25,790 nucleotides of DNA from positions 1-25,790 of the forward strand of contig JBAVQS010000427.1 in the NCBI GenBank assembly GCA_049694275.1, given 5' to 3'. Source of the DNA: JBAVQS01 sp049694275 (GTDB lineage Bacteria > Chloroflexota > Anaerolineae > UBA4142 > SHND01). The notes beneath the pieces are model-generated. The model was not told where the DNA came from. It was given only the letters and a program-made list of their open reading frames with translations, and made no database searches. A program made the translations under genes and the position numbers. Below, piece after piece: positions 13,816 to 21,523 of the stretch. How positions within the stretch are numbered: the first letter of the stretch is position 1; each line of letters begins with the position of its first letter.

Positions 13816-14462
13816 CAAACGAAAAAGGGTGAATCGAGCGGGGCGCAGATCGAGTAATGGCTGATGTCGTTCAGCAACATGAGCCGGACCTGCGCCTCGC
13901 CGGTAAAATCAAGGACATTGAGACAGGTCGGGCGCTGCCCGAGCTTGTCCCGGTAACGTTTCGGGTCGATTCCCAAAAAATAACTGATGAGCAGGCGATT
14001 GGTTGCCTTGTGTGAAACGACCGCCACATCCTGGTCGGGATGCGCTCGCACGATTTCGAGCAGCGCCGGCGCCGCGCGGGCGATGACGGAGCCCGCGCTC
14101 TCGCCCCCCTCCGGCGCAAAATCCAGCGGATCGCGCTCGTAGGCGGCGTACTCGTCCGGATATTTTTCTTCCACTTCCGCGCGCGTCATCCCCTCCCAGT
14201 GGCCGTGCGAGATTTCGCGCAGCGCGTCGACCGGCGTCACGGTCAGGCCGTGCTCATCGGCGACGCGTCGGGCCGTCTCCATGGTGCGCATGAGAGGACT
14301 GGCATACACGGCGTCGATTCTAAAACCCTTGAGCCGGGTCGCCAACTCTTCGGCATGTTCGCGCCCTTCCGGCGCCAGCGGCAGATCGCGGACCCCGGCA
14401 AACCGGTCCTCAAGCGTCACTTCCGTCTCGGCATGACGGATGAGATAGATGCGAGTAGCCAT
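13815..14462 (-). CDS. Histidine phosphatase (phosphoglycerate mutase-like) family protein
   Basis: A 215-residue enzyme of branch 1. Catalytic core: RHAET (R9, H10 the phospho-accepting histidine), SPLMRTMETA with R59, E83 in LREISHGHWEG, and the second histidine H151 in VVSHKATNR. The combination resembles broad phosphatases (GpmB/CobC/PhoE type) rather than cofactor-dependent glycolytic mutase, which is longer and has LNERHYG. The substrate is not readable; its place between tal-pgi and zwf suggests a sugar-phosphate related role. It starts at ATG 14462, 11 bp after the tal-pgi stop, without a clear ribosome-binding site. Confidence 0.88.
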   Translation of the reverse strand: MATRIYLIRHAETEVTLEDRFAGVRDLPLAPEGREHAEELATRLKGFRIDAVYASPLMRTMETARRVADEHGLTVTPVDALREISHGHWEGMTRAEVEEKYPDEYAAYERDPLDFAPEGGESAGSVIARAAPALLEIVRAHPDQDVAVVSHKATNRLLISYFLGIDPKRYRDKLGQRPTCLNVLDFTGEAQVRLMLLNDISHYSICAPLDSPFFV

Positions 14463-14473
14463 AGCGTAAGAGT

Positions 14474-17332
14474 CTACTTGGTTGCTGAAAGAATCAACTG
14501 CTGGATGACGCCCACGTCGACGCCCGGCGCCAGGTGCAGCCGCAGCACGCGCCGCCCGCGATTTTCGAGCGCCTCCAGATCGCCAATGGCCTGCGCCTCT
14601 TTGAGCACGCTAAACGTATACTCCTGCCCGGGAATACTGGCATCGCGAGTATCGCCGCTCGTGATCTGCAAAAACACGCCGGTATTCGGCCCCCCCTTGT
14701 GGAGCTGACCGACCGAGTGCAAAAAGCGCGGGCCATAGCCCAGGGTGGTCGCCGTCTTGTAACGCGCTCGCAGCGCAATCCGGAGCGCCTTGAATACCCT
14801 GTCGCTCGCCGGCGAGTGCGTCAGGTACGCCATCAACCCGATATAATCGCCGGGCTGTGTTTGGTCGAGAAAAGCGCGCAGGTAATCCTCCAACCGGGCG
14901 CGCCGCTCGCCCGCGCGAGTCCAAAAGAGCGTGACCCCCTGGTCCGACGCGGTATCCGTAAACGTCGGCAGCCGGCACCCCTCGTTATACTCGTTCAGCA
15001 CGCGGTCGGTGTTGGCTTTGGTCTCGGCGACGTTCGGCTCGTCAAAGGGATTGATCCCCAGCATAGAGGCCAGGACCGCGGTCGCAAACTCCCACCGGAA
15101 AAATTCGCCGCCCAGCGCATAACGGTCCTTGACCGGGATACGAATGACCGGCTGGCCGGCCTTTTCCAACGCCGCCACCCCCGGCTCGAAGGAATCGTTC
15201 TGACTTCCGTCGAGGCTCAAATAGACAAACACGCGGTCGTTCCCGTACACCTCCGGCGTGCCCAGCGGTTCGCCGACGACCGGGATCAGCCCCAACCCCT
15301 GCCCGTCCTTTTCCGATGGCTTGCCGGTCGATTCCCCGACCAGTTGCTCCAGCCACCAGCCAAACTTGTCAATCTCCGGCGAGAGGATAAAGGTGAGCTT
15401 GTTCCGGCCCTGCGCGTACAAGTCCGCCAGCGCAGTCCCGAGCAAGAGCCCCGGGTTTTCCGTGTCCGGCGTCCCCGCCGCACACGCGCGCATCATCTCT
15501 TGTGCGCTGTCAAGAAGCGGGCCCGGGTCCACGCCCATCAGCGCCGCCGGCACGAGGCCGAGGTACGAGAGCGCGGCATAGCGCCCGCCGACATCGTGCG
15601 GGATGGTAAAGATGCGGCGGAATTTTCGCTCGCGGGCCAGTCGCTCCAGGGGCGTTCCAGAATCGGTGATCGCCACGAAATTGCCCCCGGCCTGTTCGCC
15701 GCGCGCCTCATAGACGTGCCCGTAAAAATATTTAAAGAACGACTGGGTCTCGACCGTCGTGCCCGATTTGCTCGAAACGATATAGAGCGTATCGGCAGGA
15801 TTCATCTCGCGCGTATAGGCGCGAATGGTCGCCGGGTCGGTCGTGTCCAGAACGCCGAAATTCGGATAACCGCGAGCAATCCCGTAGGTATATTCCATCA
15901 CCTCGGGCGCCAGGACACTGCCCCCCATCCCCAGGAGCAGGACATGGCGGAACCGCGCCGAGCGAACCTCTTCCACAAAAGCCTTGAGCGCATCGAGCTG
16001 CTCGCGCATCGCGGCGGCCGCGGTCAGCCAGCCGAGCCGGTCCTTGATCCGGTCCTGTTTCTCGCTCTGGTCACTCCACAGGCTGGCGCCCCTCTGCCAC
16101 AGCCGCTCCACCAGCCGGTCCGGTTTCACCAGCGACAGGCGCGGCCCTTCCCCCGACAGGGTTACGCCGGGGGTCGTCTCAAGAGTTTTTTTTTGCTCGA
16201 TCGCCGCGCGCTTGTCCTCAATCACCTTGAGGAGCTTGTCAAACGACTCGTCGAACTTGTCGACCCCTTCCTTGAGCACCTGGTCCGTGACCGCTTTCAG
16301 GCTCAGGCCGAACGACTCGAACGACTGAATCTCCCCGTGCGCCTTGTCCGCATCCTGGTCGATCGTCTGCGCCGCCGTCCCGTTCTCCTTGAACGCCAGG
16401 ATCGTTTCGAGCGGCAGGGTATTGATCGTGTCCGGCCCGATGAGGGTATCGACATAGAGCGTGGCGGGATACGCGGGGTTCTTGGTCGAAGTCGAAGCCC
16501 AGAGGGGTCGCTGTACCCGCGCGCCCTTGGCCTTGAGCGCCATAAAGCGTACATCGCCAAAGATCGCCTTGAACCGTTCGTACGCGACCTTGGCATTGGC
16601 AATCGCCAGCTTGCCCTTGAGACCGCCGAGCCCATCACGCCGGGTCGCATCCTGCTCTTGCTTGAGCCGGTCGTCGAGCATCTTGTCGGCGAGCGTATCG
16701 ATGCGGCTGATAAAGAAACTGGCGACCGACGCGATGCGGTCCACCGGCTTGCCCTCCGCCGCGCGGCGCTCCAGGGCGCGGACATAGGCCCACGCCACCT
16801 GTTCGTACGCCTCGACGGCAAAGAGGAGTGTGATATTGACGTTGATCCCCTCATACAGCGCCTGCTCGATGGCCGGCATCCCCTGCGGCGTTCCGGGGAT
16901 TTTGATCATGAGGTTGGGCCGCCCGACGATCTGCCAAAAGCGCCGCGCCTCTTTGAGCGTCCCTTCGGTGTCATACGCCAGCTTGGGCGACACTTCGAGG
17001 CTGACAAATCCATCGCCGCCATTCGCCTGTTCATAGACCGGGCTGAACACATCACACGCGGCGCGCACGTCGTCTGTCGCGAGCCGCTCGTAAATCGCGT
17101 TGGCGTCCAGTCCCTGGCCCGTCAACTCGGCGATCTGGTCGTCGTAATCACTGCTCCCGCCAATCGCCTTTTCAAAGATGGTCGGGTTCGCCGTCTCACC
17201 GCGCAGCGCCTCTTGGTCGATCAACTGTTTGAGCTCTCCCGACTTGATCTGCCCGCGCCGGATACTATCCAGCCAGATGGACTGGCCGAGCTGGGTCAAT
17301 GCCCATAATCGATTGGTATTCGTATCTGCCAT
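14474..17332 (-). CDS. Bifunctional transaldolase / glucose-6-phosphate isomerase
   Basis: A 952-residue natural fusion. Residues 1-375 are a transaldolase: GETANPTIFEKAIGGSSDYD (45-64), the Schiff-base lysine K144 in LMIKIPGT, and INVNITLLF. Residues from about 405 to the end are a glucose-6-phosphate isomerase with two SIS subdomains: LLLGMGGSVLAPE (466-478), SSKSGTTVETQSFFKYF (520-536), and the C-terminal QPGDYIGLMAYL. About 30 residues rich in charged amino acids join the two. Transaldolase returns sedoheptulose-7-P and GAP to F6P; the isomerase then makes G6P, feeding Zwf encoded two genes downstream. AGAGGGG precedes the ATG. Tal-Pgi fusions are known from several phyla including Chloroflexota. 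Confidence 0.95.
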   Translation of the reverse strand: MADTNTNRLWALTQLGQSIWLDSIRRGQIKSGELKQLIDQEALRGETANPTIFEKAIGGSSDYDDQIAELTGQGLDANAIYERLATDDVRAACDVFSPVYEQANGGDGFVSLEVSPKLAYDTEGTLKEARRFWQIVGRPNLMIKIPGTPQGMPAIEQALYEGINVNITLLFAVEAYEQVAWAYVRALERRAAEGKPVDRIASVASFFISRIDTLADKMLDDRLKQEQDATRRDGLGGLKGKLAIANAKVAYERFKAIFGDVRFMALKAKGARVQRPLWASTSTKNPAYPATLYVDTLIGPDTINTLPLETILAFKENGTAAQTIDQDADKAHGEIQSFESFGLSLKAVTDQVLKEGVDKFDESFDKLLKVIEDKRAAIEQKKTLETTPGVTLSGEGPRLSLVKPDRLVERLWQRGASLWSDQSEKQDRIKDRLGWLTAAAAMREQLDALKAFVEEVRSARFRHVLLLGMGGSVLAPEVMEYTYGIARGYPNFGVLDTTDPATIRAYTREMNPADTLYIVSSKSGTTVETQSFFKYFYGHVYEARGEQAGGNFVAITDSGTPLERLARERKFRRIFTIPHDVGGRYAALSYLGLVPAALMGVDPGPLLDSAQEMMRACAAGTPDTENPGLLLGTALADLYAQGRNKLTFILSPEIDKFGWWLEQLVGESTGKPSEKDGQGLGLIPVVGEPLGTPEVYGNDRVFVYLSLDGSQNDSFEPGVAALEKAGQPVIRIPVKDRYALGGEFFRWEFATAVLASMLGINPFDEPNVAETKANTDRVLNEYNEGCRLPTFTDTASDQGVTLFWTRAGERRARLEDYLRAFLDQTQPGDYIGLMAYLTHSPASDRVFKALRIALRARYKTATTLGYGPRFLHSVGQLHKGGPNTGVFLQITSGDTRDASIPGQEYTFSVLKEAQAIGDLEALENRGRRVLRLHLAPGVDVGVIQQLILSATK

Positions 17333-17342
17333 TATCCCCTCT

Positions 17343-17798
17343 TCAAATTAACTCGCTCTGTTCCACGGCCGCGACCTTTTCCAATCTGCGGAGATGCCGC
17401 GCCTCGCCTGTAAACTGCGCGTGCATGAATGCGGCCACGAGCTCGAGCGCCAGCTCCGAACCCACCACCCGTGCGCCGAGAGCGAGCACATTCATGTTGT
17501 CATGCTCCACCCCTTGATGCGCCGAATAGGTATCGTGACAGATCGCCGCGCGAATCCCCTTGAGCTTGTTCGCCGCCACTGCCGCGCCCACGGCGCTCCC
17601 GCAAAGCACGATCGCGCGATCCGCCTCGCCGCGCTGCACCGCCGCCGCCGCGGGAACGACAAAATCGGGATAGTCGTCCTCCGGGTTGAGCGAAAAAGCG
17701 CCGAAATCGACGACATGATGCGCATTCGCCTGGAGATAATCGACAATCACCTGCTTCAACGCATAGCCGCCGTGATCGCACCCGATTGCAACTCTCAT
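17343..17798 (-). CDS. rpiB: Ribose 5-phosphate isomerase B
   Basis: A 151-residue enzyme of the RpiB/LacAB family interconverting ribose 5-P and ribulose 5-P. Visible: GCDHGGYALK (6-15), the phosphate/active-site strand CGSAVGAAVAANK with catalytic C66, HDTYSAHQGVEHDN with H99, and NVLALGARVVG. Both active-site residues sit at the same numbers as in E. coli RpiB. The start is ATG 17798 behind GGTGAG; an earlier in-frame ATG at 17831 lies inside the REP-like repeat and is rejected. It lies 10 bp upstream of tal-pgi, so almost certainly co-transcribed. Confidence 0.95.
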   Translation of the reverse strand: MRVAIGCDHGGYALKQVIVDYLQANAHHVVDFGAFSLNPEDDYPDFVVPAAAAVQRGEADRAIVLCGSAVGAAVAANKLKGIRAAICHDTYSAHQGVEHDNMNVLALGARVVGSELALELVAAFMHAQFTGEARHLRRLEKVAAVEQSELI

Positions 17799-17807
17799 TA
17801 AAATCTC

Positions 17808-17880
17808 ACCGCCAAGACGCAAAGAGCGCAAAGCGTCAGAGTATATAGAAAACTTGGCGTTCTTGGCGTCCTTTGCGGTT
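17808..17880. repeat. REP-like imperfect inverted repeat between gntK and rpiB
   Basis: The left arm begins ACCGCCAAGACGCAAAGAGC (17808-17827) and continues to about 17832; the right arm begins CTTGGCGTTCTTGGCGTCCT (17853-17872) and ends TTGCGGTT at 17880. They form an imperfect ~25-bp stem. The same vocabulary (CTTTGCG, CTTGGCG, GGCGGTT) recurs at 25123-25150, so it looks like a dispersed family. It fills the 91-bp spacer. Confidence 0.65.
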
Positions 17881-17889
17881 CCCTCTCTG

Positions 17890-19386
17890 TTAACTGTTCT
17901 CTACTAACAACTGATACAGCCTCTCCTGCCGCTCGCGCGCCCGCAGGTAAACCTCGTGGTGCGCGGGGTCCGGGTTCAGCGTTGCCCCCATCGCCGCCGG
18001 GAATTGGCCCAGGTCGCCGATCACCCCCAGCGACTCCAGCCCGAGCACCGCCGCGCCCCGCGCAGACGCCTCTGCTTCGCCCGAAATCGTCACCGGCCGT
18101 CCCAGGACGTGCGCAATAATCTGCACCCAGGCGGGAGAATGGATCAGAGCCGAGCCGCTGGCGACAATCGCGTGCGCCGGGGCAAGACTCCCCTGCACCA
18201 ATTGATAGATGGCCGCGATGCGCAGGGCGATGGCCTCCAGGGTCGCTTGCAAAATCTGAATCGGGCTGGAATCGAGGCTGAGGCCGACAATCGCGGCGCG
18301 GGCATTCCCGTGATACCCCGTGCTCCGCTCGCCGGCAAAAAAGGGCAGCACCGTCAGGCCATGCCCATCGGGCGGCAACGGCGCCAGCTCCTGCTCAGCC
18401 GCTTGCGGTTCCGGAAGCTGGCAGGTCCTCTGCAAATACGCGTACACATTCCCGCCGTTATTCAACGAGCCCCCCAACAGGGCGCGCCGTTCGTCAACCG
18501 TATACACCCACAGCCCGCGCGGCAGGCCCGGCGGCGGGTCAGCGGGCAGCGCCACGCGCATGGCGCCGCTTGTGCCGATAGTGATCGAGAGCGCGGTCAC
18601 GTCCGTGCACCCGCTCCCCACATTTGCAGTCGCCCCGTCGCCAATCGCCGGGAAAAAAGGGATTTCGGCGAGCCGCGGCCAACGCGTCGCGTAATCGGGG
18701 AGCAGCCCGGCGAGCGAGGCCTGCGCCGCCGCGAGCGGGGAAAGCTGCGCGGGCCGCACCCCCACCATCTCCAACAGTTCCGCATCCCACGTGCGCGTCA
18801 TCCGATTCATCAGCCCGGTCCACGAGGCGAGCGAATGGCTGACCACGCTTCGCCCAAACAGACGGAGCAACAGAAATTCGTGCAGCGACAGCCAGTGCGC
18901 CGCCTTTTCGACCAGGCCCCGGTGCGTCTCGTTCAGCCAGAGAAAACGGGCGGGCAGATAGCCGGTGTGGAGCGGGCAGCCGGTCCGCATATAAATCGGC
19001 GTCCAGTCGCCCCTCCCCCGCAGTTGCTCCACCGCGCCGGCGTTGCGCGTGTCCGAATAGAGATAGAGCGGCGTGAGCGGCCGCCCCGCTTCATCCACCC
19101 CCACCAGGCTGGCCGCAAGCGAAGAGGTCGCGACTGCCGCAATCTCAACCCCGGGGGCCAGCGCCAGCACCTCGTCGAGCGCAGAAGCAAAGGCCTGGAA
19201 CATCGCCTCGGGGTCCAGCTCAGCCCCGCCGTCCGCCGTCGTATGCGCCTGATAGGTCCGGCGCGCCAGCACCCCATCGACGGCGCGTGCCGCGCCATCA
19301 AACAGCAGCGCACGCAGCGACGAGGTGCCCATATCGATTACCAGGAGCAGCGGCTTTTGCGCCGCCTTGAGCGTGACGAGATTCAC
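17890..19386 (-). CDS. FGGY-family carbohydrate kinase, probably gluconokinase
   Basis: A 498-residue sugar kinase. N-terminal ATP-binding motif LLLVIDMGTSSLRALLFDG (13-31), central GDGATANVGSG (249-259) with the catalytic Asp D250, SITIGTSGAMRV (267-278) and the C-terminal IVASGSALIHSP adenosine motif. The TIGTSGAMR wording is characteristic of gluconokinases within FGGY, and the operon context (product 6-phosphogluconate joins the Zwf/Pgl product) agrees; xylulokinase is the alternative. The start is GTG 19386, preceded by GAGGTGGA and 7 bp after the previous stop. Earlier in-frame codons read through the upstream gene. Confidence 0.85.
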   Translation of the reverse strand: MNLVTLKAAQKPLLLVIDMGTSSLRALLFDGAARAVDGVLARRTYQAHTTADGGAELDPEAMFQAFASALDEVLALAPGVEIAAVATSSLAASLVGVDEAGRPLTPLYLYSDTRNAGAVEQLRGRGDWTPIYMRTGCPLHTGYLPARFLWLNETHRGLVEKAAHWLSLHEFLLLRLFGRSVVSHSLASWTGLMNRMTRTWDAELLEMVGVRPAQLSPLAAAQASLAGLLPDYATRWPRLAEIPFFPAIGDGATANVGSGCTDVTALSITIGTSGAMRVALPADPPPGLPRGLWVYTVDERRALLGGSLNNGGNVYAYLQRTCQLPEPQAAEQELAPLPPDGHGLTVLPFFAGERSTGYHGNARAAIVGLSLDSSPIQILQATLEAIALRIAAIYQLVQGSLAPAHAIVASGSALIHSPAWVQIIAHVLGRPVTISGEAEASARGAAVLGLESLGVIGDLGQFPAAMGATLNPDPAHHEVYLRARERQERLYQLLVENS

Positions 19387-19393
19387 TCCACCT

Positions 19394-19714
19394 CTATCGA
19401 ATCGCTTTAACCGACTGGCACTGCGGGCACCCGCCCTTGGCGTCCTTGATCTCGATCCCATGCTCGACGCAGAACGCCTCGACCTGCACCTTTTTCGTCA
19501 GGCCGAGAAACCCTTTGCCGACCGAGCCCCGCAGCCGCAGGTTTGGAGACGCATTGGCCGCCAGAATCTCCGGCGCCGGGCAGGTCTGGCAGAGCGACGC
19601 CGACCATGGATCAGAATTGGGATTCTTTTCCAACAGCCGGCAGTTCTGGCTCTCGTGGCCGCGGAAATAATCCGAATAATAGTATTTGCACTCTTTACCG
19701 TAAGGGGTTTTCAT
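19394..19714 (-). CDS. Cys-rich, probably metal-binding protein of unknown function
   Basis: A 106-residue soluble protein with seven cysteines, C9, C25, C42, C45, C82, C96 and C99, including two CxxC pairs (CQTC and CPQC), plus H20 and H85; probably one or two zinc ribbons. From memory, similar short proteins starting MKTPYGKEC-YYY occur in Chloroflexota as conserved hypotheticals; no function is known to me. ATG 19714 fits the predicted transcription start near 19728, giving a leader of about 14 nt with GGAG very close to the ATG. It is first gene of the pentose-phosphate operon, 7 bp before the gluconokinase start. Confidence 0.7.
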   Translation of the reverse strand: MKTPYGKECKYYYSDYFRGHESQNCRLLEKNPNSDPWSASLCQTCPAPEILAANASPNLRLRGSVGKGFLGLTKKVQVEAFCVEHGIEIKDAKGGCPQCQSVKAIR

Positions 19715-19727
19715 GGCTCCAACCAAA

Positions 19728-19811
19728 CGCCCGAATTATCCCTCATTCATCCGGTACTGTCAATCGCCGTTCCGAAGGTGGTTTTGATTCGGCTAGCACG
19801 TTATTCGGGCG
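19728..19811. promoter_or_regulatory. 9-bp inverted repeat spanning the divergent promoters
   Basis: CGCCCGAAT (19728-19736) and ATTCGGGCG (19803-19811) are perfect reverse complements. The left copy covers the start region of the minus promoter; the right copy abuts the plus-strand -10. Candidate operator pair for one regulator acting on both directions; it could also be chance. Confidence 0.3.
19735..19763 (-). promoter_or_regulatory. Promoter of the pentose-phosphate operon
   Basis: On the minus strand: perfect -35 TTGACA (19763-19758), a 17-bp spacer, -10 GATAAT (19740-19735). Predicted start near 19728, about 14 nt before the first ATG. Confidence 0.85.
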
Positions 19812-19817
19812 TATAAT
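19812..19817 (+). promoter_or_regulatory. -10 element of the methyltransferase gene
   Basis: TATAAT with no good -35 at normal spacing (a TTGATT at 19784-19789 is 22 bp away). The surrounding GCGTATAATCA is shared exactly with the minus-strand -10 upstream of the CHAT-FGE gene (25007-25012). It is divergent from the pentose-phosphate promoter. Confidence 0.5.
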
Positions 19818-19897
19818 CAGCTTGCGTGGTTCCCGACGCGGGCTACAAACGGGCCAAAGAAAGGGGGACTACCCATTGAGATTTTTAGCCAAAACAT

Positions 19898-21523
19898 ATG
19901 CAAGCGTCGCCGGTCCCACGCCCCTCTCTCACGTATCCCTTTGCCGCTGCAAGCGATCTGCTCGCGCGCGTCGAGAATTGGCGCATGGAGGCCACTCGCC
20001 GGTTGGATACAGACCAACGGGGCAAGCTGGGACAATTTCTCACGCCCGCGCCGGTGGCGCGGCTGATGGCTTGCATGTTCGACGCCCGCCCCGACGCGCT
20101 GCATCTGATGGATGCTGGCGCCGGCGTCGGATCGCTCTCCGCGGCGCTCGTCGCCCAGGCGCTGGAATGGGAATCCAGGCCCCATACCATTTCCATTACG
20201 GCCTATGAGGTCGATCCCATGCTGCTTGGCTATCTCCGCCAGACGCTTGACGCGTGTGCGACAGCCTGCCAATCCAGCGGGGTACGATTCGAGTACTCCA
20301 TCGAGGCGCAAGATTTTATCACATCAGCCGTGACGCTGCTCCAGGCCGAAAGTCTGCCGCTCTTGCCCAGCACACGCCCGCGCTGGAACGGAGCGATCCT
20401 CAATCCGCCCTATCACAAGATCAATAGCAACTCGACCACACGCCAGTTACTTCGCTCGGTTGGGATCGAAACGAGCAATCTCTATACGGCCTTTTTGTGG
20501 CTCGCCCTCCGGTTGTTAGAACCGGGCGGCGAAATGGTCGCCATCACGCCGCGCAGCTTTTGCAACGGCCCGTATTTCAAACCCTTCCGCACGGCTCTGC
20601 TCCAAGCCATGGCCCTGCGCCGCCTGCATGTATTTGATTCCCGGAAAAAGGCGTTTGCGGGTGACGATGTGCTGCAAGAGAACATTATCCTCCAGGCCAT
20701 CAAGACGACCGAGCACCAGCCGACCGTCATGGTCTCGTCGAGCGCCGGGTCTGACGACGATCTGATCAAAATGCGGCAGGTGGCCTATGCCAGCGTGGTT
20801 GCGCCCAATGACCCGGATGCCTTTATTCACCTGGTCCCCGACGAGATGGGCGAGCAGGTGCGCTCTCGGATAGCCCATCTGAGCACGTCGCTCGATACCC
20901 TGGGGCTCGTCGTATCAACCGGCCGGGTCATCGATTTTCGCGCTCGCCCCTTGCTGCGCGCCGAGCCAGCGCCAGATACCGTCCCGCTGATCTATCCGCA
21001 CAACATTTCGCAAGGGGAAATCCAATGGCCGCGCGGCAACGGCAAAAAGGCGAATTCACTCACGATCCCGATCAACGGCGACGAACTGCTCGTGCCCGCC
21101 GGGTTCTACGTGCTCGTCAAACGCTTTAGCGCCAAAGAGGAGCGGCGGCGGCTCGTCGCCGGCGTCTATGATCCGCGCCGCATCCGTGCGGACCGCGTGG
21201 CGTTCGAGAACCATCTGAACTATTACCATCAGCAGGGCGAAGGACTCCCATCCGAGTTGGCCTGCGGGCTGGCCGCCTTTCTGAATTCCACGCTGGTCGA
21301 CGAATATTTTCGCCAGTTCAGCGGACACACCCAGGTGAATGCAACCGACCTGCGGAATATGAAATACCCGACCCGGCAGCAGCTTGTCACGCTGGGCCAA
21401 CGTTTCGCCGGAGGATTTCCTGCGCAGGACGAGTTGGACGATATTGTAGCGGGATGCCTCTTTTATCCCGATAACAATCCCAGTCGCTGCATGCTCTCGG
21501 CCGTCGCGAGGATGGCGTCTTGA
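19898..21523 (+). CDS. Eco57I/BsuBI-type adenine-N6 DNA methyltransferase, orphan
   Basis: A 541-residue class I SAM-dependent enzyme. Motif X-like GKLGQFLTP (42-50), SAM motif I LMDAGAGVGSL (70-80), EVDPM acidic loop (104-108), and catalytic motif IV NPPYHKINSN (169-178) in the order of gamma-type N6-adenine methylases; the C-terminal half would carry target recognition. The GQFLTP...DAGAGxGSL arrangement is that of the BsuBI/PstI-like Eco57I group, whose endonuclease is normally adjacent. No endonuclease is seen on either side, so it is solitary. ATG 19898 has no clear ribosome-binding site; ATG 19985 would still retain motif X. The 3' end overlaps the convergent epimerase gene by 61 bp. 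Confidence 0.88.
   Translation: MQASPVPRPSLTYPFAAASDLLARVENWRMEATRRLDTDQRGKLGQFLTPAPVARLMACMFDARPDALHLMDAGAGVGSLSAALVAQALEWESRPHTISITAYEVDPMLLGYLRQTLDACATACQSSGVRFEYSIEAQDFITSAVTLLQAESLPLLPSTRPRWNGAILNPPYHKINSNSTTRQLLRSVGIETSNLYTAFLWLALRLLEPGGEMVAITPRSFCNGPYFKPFRTALLQAMALRRLHVFDSRKKAFAGDDVLQENIILQAIKTTEHQPTVMVSSSAGSDDDLIKMRQVAYASVVAPNDPDAFIHLVPDEMGEQVRSRIAHLSTSLDTLGLVVSTGRVIDFRARPLLRAEPAPDTVPLIYPHNISQGEIQWPRGNGKKANSLTIPINGDELLVPAGFYVLVKRFSAKEERRRLVAGVYDPRRIRADRVAFENHLNYYHQQGEGLPSELACGLAAFLNSTLVDEYFRQFSGHTQVNATDLRNMKYPTRQQLVTLGQRFAGGFPAQDELDDIVAGCLFYPDNNPSRCMLSAVARMAS

Noticed and set aside
14534..17308. A 924-codon plus-strand frame opposite tal-pgi
   Set aside because: Arg/Gln/Pro-rich antisense shadow; the minus frame has full transaldolase and isomerase motifs.
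17956..19410. A 484-codon plus-strand frame opposite the gluconokinase
   Set aside because: Antisense shadow; the kinase frame carries all FGGY motifs.
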